A stretch of 64,000 bases of DNA. Source: Selaginella moellendorffii (lineage: Eukaryota > Streptophyta > Lycopodiopsida > Selaginellales > Selaginellaceae). Of the stretch, positions 1-11,141 are shown one piece after another. The DNA is taken from NCBI RefSeq assembly GCF_000143415.4, contig NW_003314409.1:62001-126000 (forward strand), given 5' to 3'. Numbering within the stretch: position 1 is the first letter of the stretch; each line of letters starts with the position of its first letter. The translations under genes were made by a program, and so were the position numbers. The notes below the pieces were generated by a model. It was given only the letters and a program-made list of their open reading frames with translations. It was not told where the DNA came from and did not search any database.

Positions 1-1392
1 ATTTGAGAGTGGTAGCCATTCCTATATGAGGTGAGTGAAGTATTTATTAGAAATACCTCATTCAATTGTGCACTTCTAAGTCTTGGTCCACTTAGTACTG
101 TTTGCATGTTTTTATTTTAATTCTTTATCTAAAATGTTATTTAGCATGTGGCTTCATGCCATTGCTCTCCACAATCATGCATTGAATTTCTATCCTTGCA
201 TAATACTTCTCCATATATATAGCATGTGCGCACATGTGATATGGTTCATTAGGCCTGATATAGTGTGTGAGGTAAAACAAAGATGATGTGACATATGCAT
301 TTACCAATCACACGTGCATAAATCTAATAATATGGCGTGTGGCCTATATTAATGGCACATAAACCCATATTGTGGGCTTACGTGCTTTATGTACCATCAT
401 TCCCTTGCAGCGTGTGTGTTGGTTTCCTTTTATAACACAACGAACTCCATATTTTAGGGTGAAGAGCGTTCTCATGGCAAGCACAAAATCTGTAAGTGAG
501 GCAGAAAAGGAGACGAAGAAGGAGATAGGTGAAGATGTAGAATATATAAGTCTTCCAAACTCCCCGTACTATACTCCAGGTGATCATTTTTCTGAACAAA
601 CGGCAACATTAACAACTATCGAGAACGCTCCAGTAACGTCAGAGACAACAATCCAAAGCAAAACAACTGACCCGGAGAAGGATGATAGTACCGCTGAGAG
701 TACCAAAAAGGAGGTGTCCACTAGCGCTTAGGCTTATAATGGCGTGTGCCCTCATGCCATTTACTTGATCACCAAATACCTTTTTCCCTTTGCACTAGTA
801 TATCTTAATACCGGTCTGAGAAATAGAATGGCATGTGCCCTCAGGCCTTTTACTAAATCACCTTTGAAAGAAATGCAAGCCTCTATGTCGTAAAAAAAAG
901 GTACTAGAGAAATTCCTTAATAATATGAATGTTATTTAGTTTCATGAAAATACACTAAGGGTCAAATGAGTTAAATGACTTCTCCAGACTAGCAATGCCT
1001 CTTGCTACACCTTCACAATTAGATTCGTTAGAAAAAGATAACATTGAATAATATCTAAATGTTCTCACCATTAAGTTATATGTCTGGCTAATAGGATTGA
1101 CGTTCATCTTGGAAAGCTCACCACACGCTCAATGAACAAACAAATAGTGTGTGCGCGCATGCCATCGCTCTTCTTTAGCTTCAGATTCGGCTTGTTCACC
1201 TTGACAATGAGATTTATTATACAACCAGATGGACTCAGTCTGGACATAAAGTCACCGCGCTAGTCACCATGCCCCAGATATGTCTAGCCCCTGGACAAAA
1301 AACATATAATTTCACGTCATTTTCAAATACTTGAAAATTTGTACCTAGTCCCATTTTACTGAATAAATCCCACTTTAACGAAATAGAGCATA
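1..1392 (-). mobile_element. End of a second, inverted copy of the 30.4-41 kb TIR transposon
   Basis: This stretch is the exact reverse complement of 30370-31761: position x pairs with 31762 minus x throughout, without indels that I can find, and both encode identical open frames. It runs off the left edge of the window. Its outer end is at about 1388-1392, where the terminal inverted repeat (TCTATTTCGTTAAAGTGGGA in the other copy) meets unrelated sequence. It carries the terminal exon of the element's smaller gene and several copies of the element's 22-bp palindrome (for example 739-760 and 829-850). Near-identity implies very recent transposition or gene conversion. Confidence 0.9.
458..731 (+). 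CDS. Terminal exon of the transposon's smaller gene (partial copy)
   Basis: The exon starts after an ATTTTAG acceptor and ends in TAG at 731. It encodes about 90 hydrophilic residues rich in Ser, Thr, Glu and Lys, with no recognised domain. The same exon is at 31031-31304 on the minus strand of the complete element, so this is the same gene in the partial copy. The rest of the gene lies beyond the left edge. The intron before it carries the short palindromic repeats typical of the element. Confidence 0.5.
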
Positions 1393-1704
1393 GTTGAGCT
1401 CTCCAACAATCTTGACGTGCGGATGCGTGCAAACTGCTCCTTGAGCCAAGACCATTTCTCCAGGAGATAACTTATGCTACAACACTCTCCGCTTGACGAT
1501 CTCAATGTGGAAAGATCCACAAAGCTGTCCCACTCATCATAGTTGTAGAAGAAATCATCCTCATACTGCATCTGCAACCTTGCTCGATCCGCCATCACAA
1601 GCTTCTCCCTCATCTTGATCAGCTCACACTTGAGGCGGCAAAACAAGTCCAGGTCCTGAGGAACAACAATGGAATACACCTTTCCCGGGTACCTGTCTCG
1701 AAAC
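1393..1704 (-). pseudogene. CSC1/OSCA-like (DUF221) gene fragment cut by the transposon
   Basis: On the minus strand an exon opens after a TTTCACAG acceptor at 1704. It reads FRDRYPGKVYSIVVPQDL followed by a charged helix and a stretch with WSWLKEQFARI. RYPGKVY..IVP.DL resembles my recollection of the cytosolic region of one branch of plant CSC1/OSCA (DUF221) channel proteins, the At4g35870 type. The frame stays open until it enters the transposon terminus at about 1392, where it reads a few foreign residues. The C-terminal coding part has been displaced to beyond the element. No convincing upstream exon was found at 1805-2417. The family call is from memory and moderate. Confidence 0.45.
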
Positions 1705-1804
1705 CTGTGAAAGTACAGTGGACGATGTGGTGTTTCAGATCGCAGCGGAATGATAACTTGATGAAAGCAACAAAACCATCGAGCTCGCTCTTTGGGGATC
1801 AATT

Positions 1805-2869
1805 ACCATTTCCTCCTTTGAAGCAATGAGCAGCAGGCCTTGATCGCATCCAGAAGTACTAGAGATAGTCTGAAAAAGCAAGTTTGACACCAGTTATTTT
1901 GGCACACAGAAGAAAAATAAACTCAAGTTTCAAAATTTATAGAGATCCATACAATCCAAATCAAGATCAATCCTCCACGAATTTAATACCGCTTTCAGCA
2001 CCTCCATGCTCTGCCGAAAAACGTAGCCACGGTATGCCACAATCGTTCACTTGAAAATCTGAAGATGTCAATCGAAGCATGCAAGCAAAAACATGAAGTA
2101 AAGAAGCGCAGGTGGACAACAAAGGAGATGAACTGAGCGAGGCCAAGAACACATATAAGGACTGACTGTAAGCACGTGAGGCCTCGCACAGTTTTTTCCT
2201 CCGTGCGTGGCTTCATATGCGAAAGAGTTTGGTGTGGTAAGGTATGTTGCGGAGCAGCCAGAAGCCCAGGGTGAATATAAGTACGTGAGGCCTTGTGAGG
2301 TTTTACCACTGCCCAAGGACTCCTGTGCATGGGCCCCGGGCGAGAGTCATTTGCAAAAGTGTTCTGCATGAAACTGGTGCCCTGAGGCTTCTGGCCGCGT
2401 CGCCCCATGAAGAGCATTTTTTATTTAATTTGTGTAGAGTGTGGTTTATTTTTGCATATTGAGTGTATCGATATCTTTTAGTTAGCAGATTATATTGAAG
2501 AACTGTAGACTACCTACAGTTAAGTGCATGGAGCAACAGATCATATAAAAAATGAATGCAGAGAATAACAAATCGGGATTTCTAGGAAGTTCGTGCGTGT
2601 TGTTAGTAATAATAATAATAATCATAAAAACCTGATGTTCAGCCAGTTAGAAGATTGTCTGAAAATTATGCATGTACTGATTCTTCAGCTCTTGAGCAAC
2701 TGATTGCTGCTGGCTCACTTTCTATATATATCAAAGAGATTTTTTTTAAACAATAAACATCTAAGCTGCTGCAGTTAAGCTGTGACATTGTAAAGTTTAA
2801 AAAGAAAAAGAAGAAAAAACAGAAAACACGAGCGTTTTACTACTACAGTTAAATCGGGATTTCTAGGGT
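1805..2869. other. Intergenic, no supported gene
   Basis: Short open frames exist on the minus strand between 1967 and 2417, but they lack recognisable domains or conserved signatures. Nothing else is supported. The PPR gene start follows at 2870. Confidence 0.5.
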
Positions 2870-5800
2870 ATGCGTGCGGCGCTAGGGTTTGTGTGGTGTG
2901 TGTCATTTCTCAACAATCTCATGGAGTGGAAAACGTTTTTCAGGGATCCCACTTTCTGGTGGGACAACAGGTTCAAGAAGAAAAACAAGTTCTTCTCAGA
3001 GTCCTACCTGGATTTCAAACATGTTTCTACCGGAGAGAGCCTGTGGATCGCCAACAGGAAAACACCAACCTGGGTCTCAGCAAAACTCGAGTCGCTCGCT
3101 GACCCAGCTGTAGGTAAGGCCACCACGGCCCGCTACAAATCTCCACATACCCCACCTGTAGCTGGCGATGAACGGGTGAGTTTAGGGAGGCTGATACACC
3201 GCGTGAGAGACTCAGCTGAGAGCAGATCCCTTTCTTTGGGAAAACAAGCCCATGAAGCTGTGCTCAAGAGTGATGAGCACAAAAGCAACATCTACTTGTT
3301 GACGGGATTGATCGATATGTACTGCAAGTGTGGCGAGCTTGAGGAGGCTCGCAAGATTTTCGACTCCATGGGAACCCGGAGTGTTGTGTCCTACAACGCG
3401 ATCATCCAGGGCTGCGGCTCGAACGGGCAAGCTGAACTTGCTCTGGAGTACTACTCTGCCCTGAGAGCTTGTACCACCATTCAACCCAACGATCGGACAC
3501 ATGTTGCGGTGATCAGCGCCTGCTCCAGACTTGCTACCGAATCCAGCGAGAAGAGGGAGAGAGCTCTACGCATCGGGATGGAGATCCATTCAATGCTGAG
3601 CAAGGAGAAGAAACAGCTAGATCTGTTCGTGGCGACTTGCCTGGTAGACATGTACTGCAAGTGTGGCGAGCTTGAGGAGGCTCGCAAGATTTTCCACTCC
3701 ATGGGAACTCGGAGTGTTGTGTCCTACAATGCGATCATCCAGGGCTGCAACACGAACGGGCGAGCTGAACTTGCTCTGGAGTACTACTCTGCCCTGAGAG
3801 CTTGTACCACCATTCAACCCAACGATCGGACTCATGTCGCGGTGATCAGCGCCTGCTCCAGACTTGCTACCGAATCCAGCGAGAAGAGGGAGAGAGCTCT
3901 ACGCATTGGGATGGAGATCCATTCAATGCTGAGCAAGGAGAAGAAGCAGGTAGATCTGTTCGTGGCGACTTGCCTGGTAGACATGTACTGCAAGTGTGGC
4001 GAGCTTGAGGAGGCTCGCAAGATTTTCCACTCCATGGGAACTCGGAGTGTTGTGTCCTACAACGCGATCATCCAGGGCTGCGGCTCGAACGGGCAAGCTG
4101 AACTTGCTCTGGAGTACTACTCTGCCCTGAGAGCTGATAACACCATTCAACCCGACGATCGGACACATGTCGCGGTGATCAGCGCCTGCTCCACACTTGC
4201 TACCGAATCCAGCAAGAAGAGGGAGAGAGCTCTACGCATCGGGATGGAAGTCCATTCAGTACTGAGCAAGGAGAAGAAACATCTAGGTCTGTACATGGCG
4301 ACTTGCCTGGTAGACATGTACTGCAAGTGTGGCGAGCTTGAGGAGGCTCGCAAGATTTTCCACTCCATGGGAACTCGGAGTGTTGTGTCCTACACCGCGA
4401 TCATCCAGGGCTGCAACACGAACGGGCGAGCTGAACTTGCTCTGGAGTACTACTCTGCCCTGAGAGCTGATAACACCATTCAACCCGACGATTGGACTCA
4501 TGTCGTGGTGATCAGCGCCTGCTCCACACTTGCTACCGAATCCAGCGAGAAGAGGGAGAAAGCTCTACGCATTGGGATGGAGATCCATTCAATGCTGAGC
4601 AAGGAGAAGAAACAGCTAGATCTGTTCGTGGCGACTTGCCTGGTAGACATGTACTGCAAATGTGGCGAGCTTGAGGAGGCTCGCAAGATTTTCCACTCCA
4701 TGGGAACTCGGAGTGTTGTGTCCTACACCGCGATCATCCAGGGCTGCAACACGAACGGGCGAGCTGAACTTGCTCTGGAGTACTACTCTGCCCTGAGAGC
4801 TGATAACACCATTCAAGCTAATGCTTGCACCTACACCTGCGTCCTTGTTGCTTGCGGGAGTGTGATGGCGACCAAGCTCGGGAGGGAGATTCACCAGCTG
4901 GTGAAGCATAAAGGGCTGCTGAAAAACAATCCAGTTCTGGGCTCCAGCCTGGTGAGCTTCTACGGCAAATGCGGTGATGTTGATTCTGCTCAGGAAGCGT
5001 TTGACGAGTGCCGAGCTCGGGACAACACGGGTCTCTGGAACTCTCTCATACAGGCTTACACTCTCCAGGGCCGATCGATCGAGGCCTTGGAGCGTTTCTA
5101 TTCCATGACTCAGGAGGAGGGCTGTAAAGCTGACGATGTGAGTTTTGTCTCGGTGTTGAACGCTTGCAGCCATGGTGGTCTGGTCGGGAAAGGAAGGCAG
5201 CTTCTGGATGAAATGCCCAAGCAGTATGGAGTCAAGCCACGTCTGGAGCATTATGTGTGCCTGATCGATATGCTCGGGCGAGCTAACCTCCTTGACGAAG
5301 CTGTGAGAGTTCTCAGAGCCATGCCTTTTGAACCGGATGCAGTGGTTTGGACGTCCCTGCTCGGAGCCTGCCGGAAGTGGAAGAATTACACGATCGGCAA
5401 ACTCGCGTTTGAGCGTCTTGTGGAGATGGATCCCAAGAGCGGCACGCCCTACGCATTGATGGCCAATATATTTGGAAACCTGGGGATGCTCAGTGAAAGG
5501 GCCGCTGTGGAGAGAATGAGAGGTGAAGGCAGCTTCAGGGAGCCCGGGAGAAGCTGGTGGACGGATGTTAGCTCAGGAAAAGTGCATTCTTTTTCTGTCG
5601 GGGATAGGAGTCACTCACAGAGCGACGAGATTGTGGCCAAGCTCAAGCAATTGTTGCTGAGAATGAAAGAGGAGGGGTACGTGAGCGATGTGATCAATGT
5701 TCTAAAAGACATACCCGATGAAGAGAAAGAGGATCACCTGTGCGGCCACAGTGAGAAGCTTGCGCTGGGGTGTGCTCTGGTGAACTCGCACCAGAAGGAA

Positions 5801-5956
5801 ACCATCAGAATTGTGAAAAATCTCCGAGTTTGTGACGATTGCCATGCGGCCACTGCTCTCATCTCTAAGCTGGAAAAAAGGCTAATCATCTGCAAAGATG
5901 CCAGTCGGGTTCATGTGTTCCAGGATGGCAGATGTTCCTGTGACAACTACTTTTGA
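2870..5956 (+). CDS. DYW-class PPR protein, 1028 aa, intronless
   Basis: PLS-type pentatricopeptide protein expected to act in C-to-U RNA editing in plastids or mitochondria. Residues 1-105 are a basic, repeat-free N terminus that could hold a targeting peptide. The PPR array follows, including a tandem expansion (about residues 149-650) of a 111-residue unit containing VDMYCKCGELEEARKIF. E/E+ motifs come next, with a PG box (REPGRSWW). The C-terminal DYW deaminase-like domain has the zinc-binding and catalytic signature: HSE at 960-962 and CDDCH at 988-992. The protein ends DNYF instead of the usual DYW. The first ATG of the open frame is used; a downstream start cannot be excluded. Lack of introns is typical of plant PPR genes. 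Confidence 0.93.
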   Translation: MRAALGFVWCVSFLNNLMEWKTFFRDPTFWWDNRFKKKNKFFSESYLDFKHVSTGESLWIANRKTPTWVSAKLESLADPAVGKATTARYKSPHTPPVAGDERVSLGRLIHRVRDSAESRSLSLGKQAHEAVLKSDEHKSNIYLLTGLIDMYCKCGELEEARKIFDSMGTRSVVSYNAIIQGCGSNGQAELALEYYSALRACTTIQPNDRTHVAVISACSRLATESSEKRERALRIGMEIHSMLSKEKKQLDLFVATCLVDMYCKCGELEEARKIFHSMGTRSVVSYNAIIQGCNTNGRAELALEYYSALRACTTIQPNDRTHVAVISACSRLATESSEKRERALRIGMEIHSMLSKEKKQVDLFVATCLVDMYCKCGELEEARKIFHSMGTRSVVSYNAIIQGCGSNGQAELALEYYSALRADNTIQPDDRTHVAVISACSTLATESSKKRERALRIGMEVHSVLSKEKKHLGLYMATCLVDMYCKCGELEEARKIFHSMGTRSVVSYTAIIQGCNTNGRAELALEYYSALRADNTIQPDDWTHVVVISACSTLATESSEKREKALRIGMEIHSMLSKEKKQLDLFVATCLVDMYCKCGELEEARKIFHSMGTRSVVSYTAIIQGCNTNGRAELALEYYSALRADNTIQANACTYTCVLVACGSVMATKLGREIHQLVKHKGLLKNNPVLGSSLVSFYGKCGDVDSAQEAFDECRARDNTGLWNSLIQAYTLQGRSIEALERFYSMTQEEGCKADDVSFVSVLNACSHGGLVGKGRQLLDEMPKQYGVKPRLEHYVCLIDMLGRANLLDEAVRVLRAMPFEPDAVVWTSLLGACRKWKNYTIGKLAFERLVEMDPKSGTPYALMANIFGNLGMLSERAAVERMRGEGSFREPGRSWWTDVSSGKVHSFSVGDRSHSQSDEIVAKLKQLLLRMKEEGYVSDVINVLKDIPDEEKEDHLCGHSEKLALGCALVNSHQKETIRIVKNLRVCDDCHAATALISKLEKRLIICKDASRVHVFQDGRCSCDNYF
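3314..4815 (+). repeat. 333-bp in-frame tandem repeat inside the PPR gene
   Basis: The string encoding DMYCKCGELEEARKIF recurs at 3314, 3647, 3980, 4313 and 4646, exactly 333 bp apart. This gives about four and a half nearly identical 111-codon units, each roughly one P-L-S triplet. Units differ by few substitutions (for example ACTTIQPN versus ADNTIQPD, and YNAII versus YTAII). The reading frame is preserved. Confidence 0.95.
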
Positions 5957-7138
5957 AAACATGTCAGTGCTCTTTCCCTGGTTTTAAACCCTCCGTGAGT
6001 CAAGCAGAAACATGGGCCGCTGAGTGAGCATACCTCGTCAAAGTACCGCCGTCAACTTGAACTTCACGGAGAAAAAGTTAACATTTAAAAGTTAAAACTA
6101 TGCAAAAGGAGGATGACATGTTGTCTTAAATTTAAATTTCTTTTTGGTAGCAGAATCGGGGAATGCTGACTAAACCTGCCAACAGGTGCGCCCAGATTCA
6201 GATAATAAGCCTTAGTATGAAGACTTGCTGGTACCAAACTCTTTGCTGATAGCAAGTACCGCCTCATGTTCCGGGAGCAAGGAGATCACAGCTTGCGGCA
6301 TGACCAACTTTGGGTTTGTGCTCCTAGAGCACGTTGAAGACGTGTGGAAGCTGGTGATGACGGCATTTGTTTCTTGCGACATCACCAGTTCCTCAGCGAT
6401 GTCTTCCTTCCAGATTTTTTGAGCTTGTCGCTGCTTGCTCTCTCCTGTGACGACTTCTTCCAGCCTCTGGTGCCCAACCTCAAGACTCTGTTGTGGATGG
6501 AGCGAGCCTTACACAGTGTGTGTGTGTGTGTGTATCAACCAGCAGATGCACAAATCGTTGAGAATCATAGGCTTAGTATGTAGTGTACTAGTGTACATGT
6601 ACATGTGTTTCACAGCAGTGGACAAGGTATGATACAATGAAAAAGGTAAAGTCAGGTATTTGTTTAACGGCCTCTTGGAGCAAATATGGCCTCATGACAA
6701 CCCATTACAACCCAGGATGAAAACTCCACATCAAAGCTTAAGGCAGCATCACTTGTGATCGCCTTCATCTTGCTTTAAACTGAAGTTATCGAGGTTCGTG
6801 ATTGGATAATGCTTGATGGTGCTGAGACTCAAATCATCTTTGTTATGGAAACAACCCCATCACCTCAAGGTATTGTTTTTTATCCCCATAATAGTGGCGC
6901 ACTGTTTCCATGTATAGTTCCCGAGGAGGTCCCAGTTCCCAGGATGGCCTTCGGTAAAAGGTTCAGGACGATACATCAGAGAGGGAAATACACTGAACTG
7001 GATCCTAAGGTTCAACTGGGAGAATGCTCTGCAATACACTAGTTTGGGGAGTACCTATATCTGATCTTATATAGGATCCGGCTCAGTTATCCTGGGAAGG
7101 TAATGAGTTCAGTGTGTCTTTTTTATGTACAGGTCTAA
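5957..7138. other. Intergenic, no assignable gene
   Basis: Contains short frames (for example 6225-6422 and 6809-7042) that I cannot connect with any family, and a (GT)n microsatellite at about 6517-6533. The stretch at 6240-6500 has coding-like composition and could be a gene relic, but no frame stays open. Confidence 0.4.
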
Positions 7139-7356
7139 NNNNNNNNNNNNNNNNNNNNNNNNNNNNNNNNNNNNNNNNNNNNNNNNNNNNNNNNNNNNNN
7201 NNNNNNNNNNNNNNNNNNNNNNNNNNNNNNNNNNNNNNNNNNNNNNNNNNNNNNNNNNNNNNNNNNNNNNNNNNNNNNNNNNNNNNNNNNNNNNNNNNNN
7301 NNNNNNNNNNNNNNNNNNNNNNNNNNNNNNNNNNNNNNNNNNNNNNNNNNNNNNNN
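7139..7356. other. Assembly gap (218 N)
   Basis: Run of N. Open frames crossing it are artefacts. Confidence 1.
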
Positions 7357-7604
7357 TCACATGCAAATTTGCAGTTGGTATTTGGCTCTTTGATCAGAGA
7401 CCTAGGTCCAGAATCAGCTGGTTCATCACGAAATATGGTGACATTTTTCCCTCTGCTCCAACTATGATGAACAGTAGCTGAGGAGAGAGAAGCTAGCAAA
7501 GCATCCCGCTAACAAAACCACTAGCTGTCTCACGTGACACAACACCTCCAGCCATCAACGGGGTCAGAAAAGAAAGAAAGGATAGGAGCAAGTGACTATT
7601 TCTC

Positions 7605-7710
7605 CTCTTCCTCTGGAATGCATCCAAGTCATACTCAAAATTAGGAAACAACATCATCCTCAGCTTCCCATGTAGCATCATATGGAGAATAACCATTCCA
7701 CTGAACAAGA
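7605..7710 (-). pseudogene. Decayed chromovirus chromodomain fragment
   Basis: Read on the minus strand, the sequence gives VQWNGYSPYDATWEAEDDVV and then, after frame breaks, an acidic tail. This matches the C-terminal part of chromodomains carried by Ty3/gypsy integrases (W..Y....TWE.E..). Frameshifts and stops show it is a relic. It is not part of elements A or B, which lie on the plus strand further right. Confidence 0.7.
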
Positions 7711-8840
7711 GTTGCTACACAATACCATCTACACTAACTAACCCTAACCGAACTCAAATAGATATAATTTTCTGCATTGCACTATGCAACAATGTTTGGT
7801 TTGCTTTGATATTGTCAATTTTTACATAAATAAAAAATTTATATGATGTACTCATTTTAATACATTTTTTTATTCATATGTACTTCTTGTTTATCTCTCA
7901 AAGAGTTCAATTAATGTTTTTTTTATCAATTTTATTCTTCCTATGGCAAGCTTAAAGCAAATAGTGAAGAATATAAGGAAGAAGTCCTACACTCTTGCAA
8001 TACTAAAATCTTGCAAACTTTCCTTTGAGAACATTATTACTAGTCAAAAAGTTCACTTTTTTTTAGTAGTCTGATGTGTTTGTCTTTATAGCATGTCCAT
8101 AAACAGAAAACAAGGAACTTTTTACTTGCTCCTCATAGTAGAGTATCACAGTGATAGAAGAAGTTTGAGCTTCTTCTCCATGCAATGGGCAACAATATAA
8201 TCAAGTGGCTGTAGTGATTGATACAACAGTTCTCCTGGATCTTGCTTGTCAGGCTGGCGTGGCTAAGACACTGATAAAGGTAAGTTATGCAAAGATTTAA
8301 TAAGGTTTTGCTGGATTGTCCTTACTGGGCTTACAGTTAGATCATGGGTGATCAGGAGCTCACAGTTTTGCACAAGATTTGATCAAACATGTTTCTTGCT
8401 TGAGCTAGGATTTTTGATCTGCCATGGGTTGTGATCAATGCATTCACAAAAGGTGCCGGAATGAAATCCAACAGCTTAAGCACTTTCAAAAGACACCCAT
8501 TCTAGGCATTTGCAGTGATCATTGCATTCCAAGAGACCAAAGTCCTCTTGCTCAAAACTTCCTGCTATGCTCATGATCACATTTCCAAGATTGAGCTCCA
8601 TGTTTCTAGAATTCTTCTGTGAATCGTCACTTCTTTCTCATACTGCACAGGTCACAAATCACCCAAGAAATCGCCTCATGGAGGCTGCAACACTCAATAG
8701 TTCTAGGACTGGCAAACAAGCCCTGTCCCATGGACAGCCACTGCTCCTTACGTGGGAATGTGCACATTACAGAGGTTCGTTTCTGTTTTCCAGTCTGTCT
8801 TTTAACTCCTCAAATGTCTTGATCATTATGAAGAAGGGAA
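7711..8840. other. Intergenic, no supported gene
   Basis: AT-rich sequence with no long frame on either strand. A frame at 8522-8848 (TTG-led) has no recognisable domain. Confidence 0.5.
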
Positions 8841-10830
8841 CCCATTGAGAAAATACAGTGTTGGGCAGACTGTTCGAGCTAAAATCCTTTCAAAACGCAA
8901 AACCAGCAGAAAGCACAGAAATGCTGCCACTTTGGATTTATCTCTACGTCTGCAGGTCTGTATGGTGGCCCTTTGAATTAGCTTACTTATCATGACTTGC
9001 AGGAAACGATGCTGCATGCTCAGTGATTACTTTTGAGACCGTAACCATTGAACAGTCGGTTATCAGATACGTTCAAGAAGTAAAGGACAACTGGGCATGG
9101 CTAGTCCTCTCACCCCATCTTAAAGGCTGCCTTTTTATACTGGACACGTCTGACGATCCCTCGGAGCTTGAACGTTTTTTAAAGAGCACTTCAAAGTCGG
9201 TGACCTGTCAGTTGCCATATAAGAAGTGTTAACCACGAAAGGAAGCAAGTGGATTTGTCTCTACACCCGAAAGCAAGTGACGAACAATTCAAGAAAGGCG
9301 ACCTGTTAGGCCGACGAATCACACGAGTTTTTGCTGGTGTTGGCGGACATACTGTGCAAGGCAGATGGGAAAGTTTCGGAAAAGTTCATGTAACGATACA
9401 TGGATTGATGACCCAGCCAGTTTATTTACAGAGGGACAGTTCGTAAGGTGCAGGGTCTTGGATTTAAAACGACCAGGGAGGGGAAAGATGGGCTTGGAAC
9501 TTTCAGTAAGTTGGTGGACGTGGTGGTTTTGAGTCCCTTCCGAGCTATCAAACACTACTTCCGCATTAAATTTTTTTGACTCTGCATCCAATGCTCGTAT
9601 TGTCAATTCCGTGTTGGAACTTAAGCAAGATATGAAGTGCAAGTAAGCAGAAACCTTGCATGCTGTGGACGTGACTTGTTTTTGTGTTGCAGGGTTTTGT
9701 CAAGAATGGACGGAGAAAGGTTTCACTTGAAGCTAGAATTCAACTGAAGAACCTATCGAACTCGTTTGTACAAAACCCTGCAGAAATGTTTCCACCAGGC
9801 AAGGTGATATCGGGAAGGTATGAACTTTTCTCCGTATGGAAGTGTTTGCTGATATCTTCTTCTTCGTCAGAATTTTAAGCATCGAGCCATTGTCTGGGCA
9901 CATTGAAATGTCTTTGACGGCAACAACGTCACAAGATTCAAGTGGCTGGAAGAAGTTTGGTGCTGGAGAGATCGTTAGTGGCCGCATACACAACATTGAA
10001 GCATTTAGGATCTTCATCAGCCTTGCCGAGAGCGATGTGGTAAGCTCTCTCTCTATCTTGGTTTCAAGTTCTTAGTCTGTGCTCCAGGTTGCTTGTGTCA
10101 TGTCTCTGAAGTGTTTTACGATTTTATTCAAGACTTGTCAACACTTTACAAAGTCGGCCAATGGGTTCAAGTAAAGATTCTAAAGGTGAGAACAAAAGCT
10201 TTAGTAAAACCACAGGGTTATGATTTCCCTCTAGGAAACCAAACGTATATCTCTTGGAATGAAAGCGTCATATCTGACCCCTGAGGATGGCATCGAGACG
10301 ATGGAGGAAGAAGCTATAAATGAAGAGCCTTCGAACACTAATGTGCTCATGGATAATGATGAGAGGGAGCATCAAAACGATGCCCACAGCTATGCATGTC
10401 GATCCACTCTCAACAAAGACGTTGAGGATACAGTGCCAATTGACTTGAAAGAGCAGAGTTACTTCTTGTTTATATTTACTCTTCTCATGTCCTGCTTCTC
10501 AACAGGGAGGCTGCAGCAAAAGAGAAGTTATTACAGAAGGACCAGCCTCCAGAGACCAAGGACGACTTTGAAAGGCTTGTAGCAGCGTCACCAAATAGTA
10601 GCTACGTGTGAATCAAATGCATGGCTTATTGGTTGTGTCTTGTGGACCTGGACAAGGTGCGAGCAGTGGCTGAAAGGTAACACTCTACTCGCATTTGATT
10701 CTATTTTTCTTTAGGTGTTACAATCCAAGCTTTTTTTTATAGGGCATTGGAAAAGATAATTTATTGAGAAGAAATGGAAAAGATGAACATATGGATGGCT
10801 TATCTCAACCTAGAGAATTCTCTTCTAGCA
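8841..10830 (+). pseudogene. RRP5: RRP5-like (PDCD11) rRNA-processing protein pseudogene
   Basis: RRP5 is a nucleolar protein with many S1 RNA-binding repeats and a C-terminal HAT/TPR-like region, needed for 18S and 5.8S rRNA maturation. Exon-like pieces appear here in the order expected for the plant protein: KYSVGQTVRAKIL (8841), an S1 piece with LKGCLFILDTSDDPSELE (9023-9175), FKKGDLLGRRI (9290), GQFVRCRVLDL (9430), GFVKNGRRK (9693), RILSIEPLSGHIEMSL (9865), CHVSEVFYDFIQDLSTLYKV (10097), then the HAT-region start with FERLVAASPNSSYV. The frame is broken repeatedly. A TGA at 10609-10611 stands where Trp is expected, and nothing follows MAYLNLEN at about 10800. Intron-like gaps remain, so it is a decayed genomic segment, not a retrocopy. 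Element A lies just downstream. Confidence 0.85.
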
Positions 10831-10963
10831 TTTGAAGAGCAAATGGCAATTACTTTAGGTGGTTATAATGATCATGGAAACTACTATAGTAAGCATGCTT
10901 GTGTTTGGGGATGGAGATCAAGGGTATGGTAGAAGATAATGTTGGGGATATATTGTGGCAATT

Positions 10964-11141
10964 TGTTATTGACCACGTGGTCAAGGTCGGTCAAAGGGAG
11001 GCTCAAGGGCATGTTAGGGTAAGAAACTTAAACACAAAGGAGCTTTTGAGGTAGTTTGGGGGTGGTAGTGAGGAACCTCAAAAAGAGGTGTAATCTAGTC
11101 TAGGAAGACTAAATCGTTGATTTTTATGTTGGGTCATAACA
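10964..11141 (+). repeat. Left LTR of element A
   Basis: Begins TGTTATTGACC and shares the order GGTCAAAGGGAGGCTCAAGG, GAGCTTTTGAGGTAGTTTGG and GAGGAACCTCAA with 23052-23270. The two copies have diverged strongly by substitutions and indels, so the insertion is old. The exact right boundary is uncertain by a few bases. Confidence 0.75.

Noticed and set aside
83-286. 67-residue frame in the partial transposon copy
   Set aside because: Starts at TTG, is rich in hydrophobic residues by AT composition, and has no homology; it lies in intron or untranslated sequence of the element.
3212-5251. Minus-strand frames opposite the 333-bp PPR repeats
   Set aside because: Shadow frames of the real PPR gene; they repeat with the same 333-bp period and have no domain.
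7083-7499. Open frames crossing the N run
   Set aside because: Created by unknown bases being read as non-stop codons.
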